Assembly (NCBI RefSeq): GCF_900129635.1
Contig: NZ_FSRB01000001.1
Coordinates: forward strand, 2,333,501-2,397,500
Length of the DNA: 64,000 nucleotides
Source: Singulisphaera sp. GP187
GTDB taxonomy: Bacteria; Planctomycetota; Planctomycetia; Isosphaerales; Isosphaeraceae
Direction of reading: 5' to 3'
Shown here: one piece after another, positions 15,225-25,790 of the stretch
Layout: each line of letters starts with the position of its first letter
Numbering within the stretch: position 1 is the stretch's first letter
The notes under the pieces: model-generated
Seen by the model: only the letters and a program-made list of their open reading frames with translations
Told to the model about the DNA's origin: nothing
The model's database searches: none
Program-made: the position numbers and the translations under genes

Positions 15225-18200
15225 ATGAGCGCCAGCGATCCGCGACTGAGCGGGCAACAGGCGAGCCCTCTGGCTGCTGAAGGGACGAGCGTCGCGTTGA
15301 GCGCGGGGGCCGGCTGCGGCAAGACGACCGTCTTGACCGCACGTTTCCTGGGCGACCTCGACGGGCCGACCGCGCGCCCTCTGAGTTCGATCGTGGCCCT
15401 GACGTTCACGGAGAAGGCCGCTCGAGAACTCCGTCAACGAATCCGTCAGCAATGTCGTGAGAAGATCGCCGCCGGCGACAATCCCACCCACTGGCGCGCG
15501 ATCTTGCGAGGGCTCGAGGCCGCGCCGATCGGAACCTTTCACGAATATTGCGGACAGTGGCTCCGCCGACACGCTGTCGAGGCGGGTATCGACCCCGATT
15601 TCCTCATCCTCGACGCGGCGGTGGCAGGCTCGATTCGTGACGAAGCCCTGGCGAAATGCCTCCGGCAATGGCTGGCCGCACAAGATCCCGACCTCATCGA
15701 ACTCGCCGTGGAGTACGGCCTGGGACGGGTCCGTCAGGGGATTGCCAACCTCCTTTTCGAGTCCGGCTCCGCACGCCTCGACGAATGGAACGACCGCACG
15801 ACGGCCGAGGTCGTCGCGATCTGGAATGACGTCTGGCGTCGCGAAGGACGGCCCCTACTCGCCCAAAAGCTGGCTCAGGCCGTCCAACCTTGTCTCGAGG
15901 TTCTTTCACGTTACGAGAGCACCCATCCCTTGATGCGCGAGCGCACCGCGTTTCTCCTGGCGAATCTCCCCGACCTCGTGGCCAACTCCGACCAAGAGGA
16001 ATGGCTCATTGCGGTCCGGGAGCACGCCATGGTCCGAGGCGCAGGGTCGAAGGCCCACTGGCCGTCCCCCGAGATTCACGAGATCGTCAGCAATCGCTTC
16101 AAAGCGGTGCGCGACGCGATCGACAAGTATCTTGACAAGTCCCAATGGGATGAAGCCGCCACGCTCGAGGCCGCCGAGCAAGGGCTCCGGCTCGCCCGGC
16201 TCGCGGTTCGGGCCCGCCGATCGTACGACCTCGCCAAGCGGGCCCGAGGCGGGCTCGACTTCGACGACCTCCTGACCATGACGCTCCACCTGCTCCGCGG
16301 GCTTCCCGAGGAACCGCGACCCGACTCCGCGATCGAGCGGCTGCTGGTCGACGAATTTCAAGACACCGACCCGATCCAAGGCGAGATCCTCGAGCGGCTC
16401 GCCACCCCAGGGGCCCTCTCTGGTCGGCTCTTTCTCGTGGGTGACTTCAAGCAGTCGATCTATCGATTCCGTGGGGCGCGGCCCGAGATCTTTCAGGATT
16501 TTTCCGCGCGTTTCCCGGTCGCGGGCCGGCACGCATTGACCGAGAACTTTCGGAGCGTGCCCGAGATTCTCTCCTTCGTCAACGCGCTGTTCGCTTCCAC
16601 ATTTCCCGGGCCTGATACGGCCTTGAGCCCTCGAGTGCCCAGCATCGGACGTCCCGACCAGCCGGCCGTCACGTTCATCTGGGCGGTCGAGCCTGAATCG
16701 GAACCTGCGGTGGACTCCAAGAAGCCTTCCGCCCACGATCGCAGAACGGTCGAGGCCCGATGGCTGGCCGGCACACTTCGGCAACGGATGGACTCCGGCT
16801 GGAAAGTCCGCGACCGGAACACCCGTGAAATCCGCGATGCCCATCCGGGGGACGTGGCGTTTCTCTTTCGCGCGATGACCGATGTCGGTCCCTACGAAGC
16901 CGCGCTCGATGAAGCGGGGTTCGACTACTACACCGTGGGAGGGGCCGCGTTCTACGTCCAGCAAGAGGTGACCGACATCATCAACGTGCTCTCCACCCTC
17001 GAAGACCCCTTCGATCAGGTGGCACTGGCGGGCACGCTCCGGAGTCCCTTCTTCTGCCTGAGTGACGACGGCCTCTTCTGGTTAACCACAGCGCGGACCG
17101 ACCTGGTGGAGGGACTCGAAGACGCCGGCCGGATCGACGATCTCTCCGACCTCGATCGTCGGCAGGCCTGCCGGGCCCGCGACCTGCTGGCGCGTTGGCG
17201 CGACTTCAAGGACCGCGAGCCGATCGCAACCCTCCTCAATCGGATTCTCGACGAATCAGGCTATGAGGCGGCCCTGCTCGGAGAGTCGCTCGGAGCCCGC
17301 AAACGAGCCAACGCGCGAAAGCTCGTGAGGATGGCGCGGCGGTTCGACCAACAGCGTGGGATGACGCTCGCGGCATTCGTCGCACGGCTCCGCGCCGATC
17401 TCAAACGCCCTCCGCGCGAAGAGCAGGCCGCCACGACCGACGAAGACGGGAACAGCATCCGCCTGATGTCGATCCACCAGGCGAAGGGACTGGAGTTCCC
17501 GATCGTCGTCTTGCCCGACCTCAACCGGAAGCCGGCCGGCCAGCTCGATTCCACGGCCTTTCACCCCGTCCTTGGTCCACTCGTCCGGCCTTCGCGCGAT
17601 CTAGGGTCCCCCCCAACAGTCGCGAACGAGTCCCCCAACGATTCGGACGCTCGGCAGAGCCTGGGATGGCTGACTTACCAATCGCTCGAGCAGCATGCGG
17701 ACGAGGCCGAGTCGCTCCGCTTGTTCTATGTGGCCTCCACTCGAGCCCGAGACGCATTGATCCTTTCGTCCGCCCTGAGTGCCACCGACAAGGCCGCTTC
17801 TCCCGCGATGAGCCTACTCGACGAACGATTCGACCGTGAGACGGGCCGGTGCCGGGTCGACCTCCCCGAAGGCTGGAGCCTGCCCTTGATCCAGGTCACG
17901 AAGGAACGACCACCGACGTCGAACGAGCCCACGCCACGCCACTCACGGCGTCTCCCCCTGATCGAGACGGCCGAGGTGATCGAGCAAACCGAGGAGGTCG
18001 TCGAACCTGCTTCGGTACTTATCGAGCATCGCCCTCGGTACGTGGAGCTCAGTCCGGATCCAGGCTTGGCAGTCGAGTCGTCGAACGTCCGACTCGACCG
18101 CCTGACACGGATCGCCCTGGCCGACCCGCGCTGGCCACGTGCCAAGAATTTGGCCACGTTCGCGGCCCGCCTCGTCGGGCGTCACGACCCAATGCTCCCC

Positions 18201-18614
18201 TCCCGACACTTCGACCAACTCGTCGGTCGACTCGACGCTTGGTCGCATGGACCGATCGCCCAAGCGCTCGCCGCGACCAAGGTCGTGAGCCAAGACCTCG
18301 ACTGGACGATTGCCTGGCCCCCGGAAGGCATGGAGGCGACGATCTTTCATGGGAAGATCGACCTTCTTTTTCGCGATCAGGCCGGCGCAACCCAGATCGT
18401 CAACGTGCGGAGCCCTGGTGGGTCGGTCGCACGCACACGTCTTCACCTCCTGCTCTCCCTCCATGCGGCCGATGCGATGGGTCTCGGTCCGATCCAACTC
18501 GGCTGGCAGAGGAGAGTTGATGACGTAGGAAATTGGCAAATCGAATCGGAATTCGCCCCAACGGCGATCGACCAGGCGGTACGATGCTTCTTCACTGAGG
18601 GTCGCGGCGACTGA
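15225..18614 (+). CDS. addA: UvrD/AddA-family helicase with degenerate nuclease motif
   Basis: Superfamily 1 helicase motor of AddAB (1129 residues). Walker A is SAGAGCGKTTV near residue 27, motif Ia is ALTFTEKAARELR, Walker B is LLVDEFQDTDPIQGE near residue 376, motif IV region is GDFKQSIYRFRGA, and later motifs are MSIHQAKGLEFPIVVLPD and RLFYVASTRARD. AddA proteins normally end in a nuclease domain with GxIDLLF and IVDYKT. Here GKIDLLF is present, but the second part reads QIVNVRS, losing the Asp and Lys. The nuclease of this subunit is therefore probably inactive, leaving AddB as the only cutter. It directly follows addB. Confidence 0.9.
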   Translation: MSASDPRLSGQQASPLAAEGTSVALSAGAGCGKTTVLTARFLGDLDGPTARPLSSIVALTFTEKAARELRQRIRQQCREKIAAGDNPTHWRAILRGLEAAPIGTFHEYCGQWLRRHAVEAGIDPDFLILDAAVAGSIRDEALAKCLRQWLAAQDPDLIELAVEYGLGRVRQGIANLLFESGSARLDEWNDRTTAEVVAIWNDVWRREGRPLLAQKLAQAVQPCLEVLSRYESTHPLMRERTAFLLANLPDLVANSDQEEWLIAVREHAMVRGAGSKAHWPSPEIHEIVSNRFKAVRDAIDKYLDKSQWDEAATLEAAEQGLRLARLAVRARRSYDLAKRARGGLDFDDLLTMTLHLLRGLPEEPRPDSAIERLLVDEFQDTDPIQGEILERLATPGALSGRLFLVGDFKQSIYRFRGARPEIFQDFSARFPVAGRHALTENFRSVPEILSFVNALFASTFPGPDTALSPRVPSIGRPDQPAVTFIWAVEPESEPAVDSKKPSAHDRRTVEARWLAGTLRQRMDSGWKVRDRNTREIRDAHPGDVAFLFRAMTDVGPYEAALDEAGFDYYTVGGAAFYVQQEVTDIINVLSTLEDPFDQVALAGTLRSPFFCLSDDGLFWLTTARTDLVEGLEDAGRIDDLSDLDRRQACRARDLLARWRDFKDREPIATLLNRILDESGYEAALLGESLGARKRANARKLVRMARRFDQQRGMTLAAFVARLRADLKRPPREEQAATTDEDGNSIRLMSIHQAKGLEFPIVVLPDLNRKPAGQLDSTAFHPVLGPLVRPSRDLGSPPTVANESPNDSDARQSLGWLTYQSLEQHADEAESLRLFYVASTRARDALILSSALSATDKAASPAMSLLDERFDRETGRCRVDLPEGWSLPLIQVTKERPPTSNEPTPRHSRRLPLIETAEVIEQTEEVVEPASVLIEHRPRYVELSPDPGLAVESSNVRLDRLTRIALADPRWPRAKNLATFAARLVGRHDPMLPSRHFDQLVGRLDAWSHGPIAQALAATKVVSQDLDWTIAWPPEGMEATIFHGKIDLLFRDQAGATQIVNVRSPGGSVARTRLHLLLSLHAADAMGLGPIQLGWQRRVDDVGNWQIESEFAPTAIDQAVRCFFTEGRGD

Positions 18615-18941
18615 AGTCACGCTCCCAGTCATTGGGAGAAACCACACGACGGCAAAAGTCGAATGGTTCCGCGTCAAAATCAATGAATCCGTGCCGTTCG
18701 CTAGCCTTTGTCTCGAGTTGTGGCATACCTTGTGGTGTCCCGTCCAGGACGGGGGCAATGATGCCGTGGCTACGCCACGTGACGACATGGCCCGCCTGGC
18801 GCTCGTTCCTGAAGTCGCCGCGGCCGCGACTCCCCGTGACGAGTTGGCCCGTCTTGGGCTGTGCTGCTGCGGTGAACCTGGAGCGCGGGGCGACGTCTGG
18901 ATGTGAGGCTGGAATGGTCTCCATGGTGGTCGGCCCGGCGG
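18615..18941. other. Intergenic region between addA and the response regulator
   Basis: This 327-base stretch separates two convergent genes. It contains a short CGTGGC-TAC-GCCACG inverted repeat near 18766-18780 that could contribute to termination. No convincing gene or RNA is seen. Confidence 0.4.
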
Positions 18942-20338
<1,397 letters not shown>

Positions 20339-20342
<4 letters not shown>

Positions 20343-21808
20343 CGGGGTTCTCCGTTGCTCCCGGGCTGAGTGGCCGGGAGGGTGAGCGTGAAGACCGCAC
20401 CGGGACCCTCGGTCCGGTTGGCGGCGCCGAGGTCCCCGCTGTGGGCCAGGGCGATCTCGCGGGCGATCGCCAGGCCGAGTCCGGTCCCTTCGGACTTGGT
20501 CGTAAAGAACGGCTCGAACAGGTGACCAATCACCTCGGGCGTGAGCCCAGGGCCGGTGTCTGCCACGATCGCCAGTGCCGCCTGGCGGGACGGGTGCCTC
20601 CGGGTGGTCAGGCGGAGGGTACCGCCGGTCGACATCGCGTGGATGGCGTTCGTCGTCAGATTCCGAAAGACCTGCAGCAGGGCTGGCGGTGCCATCGCCA
20701 CCGGCGGCAGATCGGGGTCGAGTTCGACCTCAACCCGGACCCCTTTCAACTCGGCAGGCCCCGCGGCCAGCCGGGCAGCCTCGGCCAGGACGGCGTTCAG
20801 GTCGCCGGGAGCCAGGTCCTGAGCGTCGGCCCGCGAGAACTGGAGGAGGCTTGAGACGATTTCCTCGAGGCGGTCCACCTCGTCGACGAGCCCGCCGAGC
20901 GAGTCGGCGTCGACCTCGAAGCCGCGCTGCCAGAGCTGGGCCGTCGAGCGGATGCCGGCGAGCGGGTTTCGGACCTCGTGCGCGACGCCTGCCAGGAGCT
21001 TCCCCAAGGCCGCGAGGCGCTCACTCCTTCGCAAGTCGGTCTGGAGCCGGTCACGCTCGACCGCCTGCCGGCGGACGGTCCGCGCGAGCCCTGCGGTGAG
21101 TGCGAACGACAGGACGATGCCCCCGAGGGCCAAACCCGTGGCCCAGCGGTAGCCCTGGAGCGATCGGTCGACGAACAGCGGATCGACCAGCCGCGTGATC
21201 ACCCAACTCGCCCCGACGACGCGCCCGTCGACCACGAGCGGTGCGGTGCGGATCGCCACCGTGACCGGGCGTTCGCCCTCCAGCTCCTCGACGGAGAATA
21301 AGACCTGCTTCTTACGGATCGCGGCGTCGACCTGAATATCGATCAGGTCGGCCTCGAGCGGAGGAAGTCTCGACTCGCCCTGTCCCTGCGTCAGTGGCTC
21401 GGATTGCTTCTTCGCTTTTTCGACGGCCTTGTCATTGGGTTTTCCCTTCAAGGCGGCCGTGCCGAGGAAGCTCTTATACCTGAGGACGAGGTAGCCCCCT
21501 TCGATGCCCGCGTGACGCGCGAGTGCCGCGGTCGCCTCGGCCGAGAGCTCGCGGTCAAGCTCGGCTCGGGACGGCTCCTCGGGGTAGTCGGGGAACTCCC
21601 TCTCGCGGGCGATGATCCCGCTCCCCCGTGCGGCCAGTTCGTCGCCCGCGCGGTCTAGGAGGCCTTTGGCCTCAGACCGACGGCGCTCCCGCGCGACGAC
21701 CAAGGCGCCCGTCGTCCAGAGCACCACCAGCGCCGCGACGAACAGGGCCGCGACCACGCCGACCTGGACTCCGAGCGGCACCCGGAGCTTCACCGGGGCG
21801 AGTGACAT
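20339..21808 (-). CDS. Membrane sensor histidine kinase
   Basis: A 489-residue kinase partner of the adjacent NtrC-type regulator. A transmembrane helix at about residues 12-35 (GVVAALFVAALVVLWTTG), an extracytoplasmic sensor region of about 180 residues and a second helix near residue 225 (LALGGIVLSFALTAGLA) are visible. The H box is GVAHEVRNPLAGIRS, the N box NLTTNAIHAM, G1 VADTGPGLTPEV, F/G2 FFTTKSEGTGLGLAIA. ATG 21808 is chosen over an upstream start because it puts the first membrane helix close to the N-terminus. The sensed signal is unknown. The adjacent transporter set suggests a soluble ion or metabolite. Confidence 0.9.
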
Positions 21809-22057
21809 TGGCTGACCTTGACTCGTTCGATCGGTCCATCGTCTCCGTAGTTCAACTTTCTCTCGCAAAACTCACGCCACGATTGTTCAACGCAACCCTG
21901 ACTCGCGGGCAGAAAGAGACCTTCGCGAGGCTGCTCGGCGAGCCGTTCGAGTTCGCGAAGGTCCACCCCCAGCGTCCCGGGCCTTAGGAGGACTCGACCA
22001 TCCTGCCGGAGTCCACGGGTGGTCCTACTGTGGCCAGGGAGAGGTCCCGCACGGAGA

Positions 22058-22114
22058 GGGAATCCCCACGAACGGACTGGGCGGAATCCCCCCGGGGAAT
22101 GGGGAGGTTCCGCC
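22058..22114. promoter_or_regulatory. Candidate enhancer (activator-binding) repeats
   Basis: GGCGGAA (22080-22086) and TTCCGCC (22108-22114) form a perfect inverted repeat. Within and next to it GGAATCCCC occurs at 22059 and 22083, and an inverted GGGGAAT at 22094. These lie about 60-110 bases upstream of the sigma-54-type promoter, the normal position for NtrC-type activator sites. Confidence 0.45.
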
Positions 22115-22168
22115 CGGTTTGGGAGGCTGAGGACGGGTAAAACCCATGAAATCCCGTAATTTGCGCCT

Positions 22169-22184
22169 TGGCATTCGCTGTGCT
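22169..22184 (+). promoter_or_regulatory. Candidate sigma-54 (-24/-12) promoter
   Basis: TGGCATTCGCTGTGCT matches the -24/-12 consensus TGGCACG-N4-TTGCW at the invariant GG and GC with the correct 10-base gap, with three mismatches elsewhere. It is 84 bases upstream of the secreted-protein gene and next to a sigma-54 activator gene. Confidence 0.6.
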
Positions 22185-22268
22185 TTATCCCTGGAGTCTG
22201 CCGCCTGGCGGAAGTCGCCAGGGAACCAGCAGGATCCGAGACACAGACCGCGATCAAGGGGGACAATC

Positions 22269-23090
22269 ATGCTCAAGCTCGCAGCCGTGGCGTCGTCAGT
22301 CCTGGTCAGCCTCGGGCTGGCCGCCTTCGTGCCGGCGCAACCGCCGGGGCCCGACGGCCCCCCGCCGCCCAAGGCAAAGCCTAAGGGGAAGGGCGAGGCG
22401 AAGAAGAAAGGAGAGGCCGGACCGAAGGACGACCTGATGAAGGCGTATAACCTGCTCCGTCGCCTCCGCGCCGCCGACGGTTCCGCAGGCCATCCCGAGG
22501 AGCGGATCCGCGACTGGACCGAGCGCGCGACGAGGTATTACCGCGACGGCCTGAAGGCCTTCGACGGCGGCGACGACTTCCTCGCCCACGAGTACGGGGC
22601 CATCGCTCATGACCTCGCCCGGGCCGCCGACCACGCCCGCAACGCCGCGCTCTTAGACCGCCCCGACCCCGACCTGCGCCCGCCGGCCGACGGGTTCGGC
22701 CCGGACGATTCGGGCGAACGAGTCCGCCGCGCTCTGAACCGCGCCTACGACCGGATTTCCGAACTTGACAACGGCGATCCCGCCCTGGGGGCCGGGTTCT
22801 ATCTGAAAGCGTCCCGCGACCTGTATCGGGCCGCGAGGCGTGACGCGGAGGCCGGCCGGGAGGAACGCGGTGGCGAACTCGCACGCGCCGCCGAGGCGAT
22901 GACCCACGTCGCCGACCACCTCGGCCATGCCGCCGACGGCCCCCCCGTCCCCCCCGGCGGCCGCGGCCGGCTCGGCCCCCAACCGGGCGTGCGCCGCGAG
23001 CCTCCTCCCCCGCCCGACCGCCGCGAGCCGAATGCGAAGCGGGCCGAGCGCCGCGAGTCGGATCTTCCGCCGCCCCTGCCTCCCGGGTGA
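22269..23090 (+). CDS. Secreted Pro/Lys-rich helical protein of unknown function
   Basis: A 273-residue protein with a signal peptide (LAAVASSVLVSLGLAAFVPA) and then a Pro/Lys/Gly-rich linker. Two similar helical segments follow: one ends in AIAHDLARAADHARNAA (about residues 100-125), the other in AAEAMTHVADHLGHAA (about residues 200-220), suggesting an internal duplication. The C-terminus is Pro/Arg-rich. ATG 22269 is the start that gives a clean signal peptide. It is the first gene behind the candidate sigma-54 promoter and could be a periplasmic partner of the transport genes downstream. No family is recognised. Confidence 0.65.
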   Translation: MLKLAAVASSVLVSLGLAAFVPAQPPGPDGPPPPKAKPKGKGEAKKKGEAGPKDDLMKAYNLLRRLRAADGSAGHPEERIRDWTERATRYYRDGLKAFDGGDDFLAHEYGAIAHDLARAADHARNAALLDRPDPDLRPPADGFGPDDSGERVRRALNRAYDRISELDNGDPALGAGFYLKASRDLYRAARRDAEAGREERGGELARAAEAMTHVADHLGHAADGPPVPPGGRGRLGPQPGVRREPPPPPDRREPNAKRAERRESDLPPPLPPG

Positions 23091-23182
23091 GGACGGGTCG
23101 ATTGACATCACGTCGGGCCGGGGTCGAGCCAATCGCCCTGGCCCGGCTCTCCCTGAAATCTTCCTGTCGCGAAAGGATGGTT

Positions 23183-24463
23183 ATGGACTGGCGCAACCGC
23201 ATCGGGCTCTACGGGTCGTACTTCTTCGGCATGGCAGCGATCGGCTTCACCCTGCCCTACCTGCCGCTCTACCTGGGCGAAAAGGGGCTCTCGGACCGCG
23301 AGATCGGGTTCGTCTCAACCCTGGCGGCGCTGTCTGCCCTGGCCCAGTTCCCCGTCGGGCTCTGGTCCGACCGGATCGGGTGGCGTAAACCGTTCCTGGT
23401 CGTCGCGCTGGCGGTGACAGCCCTCTCGACCGTGCTCTTACGCGAGGCGCACGGTCCGGTCTGGCTGGGGTTCCTCGTCGTCCTCTTTGCCGAGAACGGC
23501 ATCGGCCGCGCGATTGTCGAGAGCCTCTCCGGTGCCGCGGCCGCGGCCCTGGCTCCCAAGGGGGGCGTCGGAGCGGCCCTGGGGGCCCTACGATTCTGGA
23601 AGCCGATCGGCATCGTGCTGGTGGCGCTAGTTGGCAGCTCGATGTCGGAGCAGTACGGGGTCGGCGCGATCCTGGTGCCCCTTGCGGTCGTGCAGGGCCT
23701 GGCCGTCCTTGCTGCTCTCTTGATTCACGAGCCGGGCGAACGACGCCAGGTGAGACATCACGCCGACGAAGATGGCAGCGATGGATCCACGAACCGAGAT
23801 CTCGACGGTCGATCCGCAACCCGTTGGTTTCCGAAAGATGCAACGCTTTGGGTTTTCTTGGCGGCGATCATCCTCTTCCACGCCGCAAACGCCCCCGGCG
23901 GCGTCTACCTCGGGCTCTTCATCAAGCGGGACTTGCACGCCCCGGATCGGATGCTCGCCTACGCCTTCGCGGTCAGCATGGTCGCCTGGATGCTCGTCGT
24001 CTGGCCCGCGGGCTGGCTCGCCGATCGTTGGGGGCGGAAGCCCCTCTTGGTTGCCGCCTGGGCCATCATGTCGGTGCGGCTGGCACTGGTCTCCGTGATC
24101 CAGAGCCCGGGATTGGCCGTGGCGAATCAGGCCCTGGACGGCCTGGGCAACGGCCTGTTTGCGGTGCTGGCCGCCGCTTGGGTGACCGATCGCCTGTCCG
24201 ACCCACGGCGGTCGGGGGAGGCGCAGGTGATCGTCGGATCCTGCCTGGTGCTCGGCTCGGCGCTGGGTCCGGCGGTGGCGGGGTTCCTGGTGGAACCGCT
24301 CGGCTATCGGGGACTGTTCGCGGCCCTGGCGGGTGTCGGCGCGGTGGCGACGGCGATCGTCGTGGCGTTCGTCCCGGAGACCTTGCCGCGGCACGACGAA
24401 CTCGCCGACGTCGCGGCCGTCGAATCGATGGCCGCGAGGCTCGACCTCTCGACGACCCCGTGA
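23183..24463 (+). CDS. MFS transporter
   Basis: A 426-residue major facilitator protein with about 12 hydrophobic segments in two halves. The motif A-like loop between helices 2 and 3 reads GLWSDRIGWRKPFLV, and the equivalent in the second half is GWLADRWGRKPLLVAA. A charged central loop (about residues 190-215) joins the halves. ATG 23183 is preferred to 23177 because AAGG lies at a proper distance. Substrate is not predictable from sequence; efflux of a small molecule is the family norm. It is downstream of the secreted protein and upstream of an ArsB/NhaD-type permease. Confidence 0.85.
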   Translation: MDWRNRIGLYGSYFFGMAAIGFTLPYLPLYLGEKGLSDREIGFVSTLAALSALAQFPVGLWSDRIGWRKPFLVVALAVTALSTVLLREAHGPVWLGFLVVLFAENGIGRAIVESLSGAAAAALAPKGGVGAALGALRFWKPIGIVLVALVGSSMSEQYGVGAILVPLAVVQGLAVLAALLIHEPGERRQVRHHADEDGSDGSTNRDLDGRSATRWFPKDATLWVFLAAIILFHAANAPGGVYLGLFIKRDLHAPDRMLAYAFAVSMVAWMLVVWPAGWLADRWGRKPLLVAAWAIMSVRLALVSVIQSPGLAVANQALDGLGNGLFAVLAAAWVTDRLSDPRRSGEAQVIVGSCLVLGSALGPAVAGFLVEPLGYRGLFAALAGVGAVATAIVVAFVPETLPRHDELADVAAVESMAARLDLSTTP

Positions 24464-24527
24464 CGGAACACGCATCGACGCCCCATTTTCCTCGTGGTCT
24501 CTCACCGATTTAAGGGAAAGCCCTCTC

Positions 24528-25772
24528 GTGACGACTTCCTCGTCCTCGGTCCCCTTGGTTTCGACAATCTTCGGCCTGACCTACCTGGCCCTGGCCCTCG
24601 GGAAGATCCCCGGCCTGCGGATCGACCGGGCGGGGATCGCCCTGGTCGGAGCAACCGCCATGCTCGCCTGCGGCGTGCTCTCGATGCACGACGCGGCGAA
24701 GGCCGTCGATTACGAGACGATCGTCCTCCTCTTCGGCATGATGGTGGTCGTGTCCTACCTCCGCATGGCCGGGTTCTTCGCCCTGGCGACCGAACGGATC
24801 GCGAACCGTTTCTCCGGTCCCTTGACGCTGCTCGCGGTGACGATCGTGCTCTCGGGAGTCCTCTCGGCGTTCCTCGTCAACGACGTCGTCTGTGTCGCCT
24901 TGACGCCCCTGGTGCTCCACCTCTGCCAACGGCTGAAGCGGCCCCCGATCCCGTACCTCGTCGGCCTGGCGACGGCATCGAATATCGGCTCGGTCGCGAC
25001 GATCACGGGGAACCCGCAGAACATCATCATCGGCTCGCTGTCCCAGATCACCTACCTGCGGTTCGCCGCGCGGCTGGCCCCCGTGGCCGTGATCGGCCTG
25101 GCCCTGAATTTCGCCGTCGTGGCGCTGGTCTACCGGAAGACGCTCACCAAGGCGGGGCAAGAGTCTCCCCCGACCGCAGCGTCGTCGAAGCCACGGGTCC
25201 ACCGGGGCCTGCTGAACAAGAGCGTTGCCGTGACCTTGATCACGGTCGGCTTGTTCTTCGCGGGGCAGCCCATCGCCCTGGTGGCACTCGTCGCGGCGGC
25301 GGTCCTGATGCTCGACCGGGTGCGCCCCGAGAAGGTCTACGGGGCGGTCGACTGGCCGCTCCTGGTCATGTTTGCGGGACTCTTCGTCGTGGTCCACGCG
25401 TTCGAGGTGAACGTCGTCCATGGCTGGGGCCTCGAGCGCTGGCACGCACTCCTGGAGTCGCCGGTGGTGCTGGTCAGCGGGCTCTCGGTGGTGCTGTCGA
25501 ACCTCGTATCGAACGTCCCGGCGGTGCTCCTGTTCAAGCCGCTCATGGAGGTCATGCCGCAGAAGGAACTGGCGTGGTTGGCCCTGGCGATGTCGAGCAC
25601 TCTGGCGGGAAACCTGACCGTGCTCGGCTCGGTGGCGAACCTGATCGTCGTCGAGAACGCCCGCCGCGCGGGGACGGAACTGGGCTTCCTGGAATACCTC
25701 AAGGTGGGCGTTCCGCTCACGGCGCTGACGACCCTCGTGGGCGTCGCCTGGCTTGCGCTGGTCCACTATTGA
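24528..25772 (+). CDS. ArsB/NhaD-type (SLC13-like) ion permease
   Basis: A 414-residue membrane protein of the ion-transporter superfamily that includes ArsB, NhaD and CitMHS. Signature segments are ETIVLLFGMMVVVSYLRMAG, a substrate-region motif GSVATITGNPQNIIIG near residues 155-170, and a second-half repeat AGNLTVLGSVANLIVVE near residue 363. About ten to eleven hydrophobic segments are seen. GTG 24528 has AAGGGAAAG eight bases upstream; upstream in-frame starts overlap the preceding gene. Whether it moves arsenite, sodium or an organic anion cannot be told, and no ars genes are near. Confidence 0.82.
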   Translation: MTTSSSSVPLVSTIFGLTYLALALGKIPGLRIDRAGIALVGATAMLACGVLSMHDAAKAVDYETIVLLFGMMVVVSYLRMAGFFALATERIANRFSGPLTLLAVTIVLSGVLSAFLVNDVVCVALTPLVLHLCQRLKRPPIPYLVGLATASNIGSVATITGNPQNIIIGSLSQITYLRFAARLAPVAVIGLALNFAVVALVYRKTLTKAGQESPPTAASSKPRVHRGLLNKSVAVTLITVGLFFAGQPIALVALVAAAVLMLDRVRPEKVYGAVDWPLLVMFAGLFVVVHAFEVNVVHGWGLERWHALLESPVVLVSGLSVVLSNLVSNVPAVLLFKPLMEVMPQKELAWLALAMSSTLAGNLTVLGSVANLIVVENARRAGTELGFLEYLKVGVPLTALTTLVGVAWLALVHY

Positions 25773-25790
25773 CAAGGAGGAGCAAAAAGC

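Noticed and set aside
18691..18906. 71-codon plus-strand frame between addA and the response regulator
   Set aside because: No ribosome-binding site, no motif, and it overlaps other frames in a convergent intergenic region.
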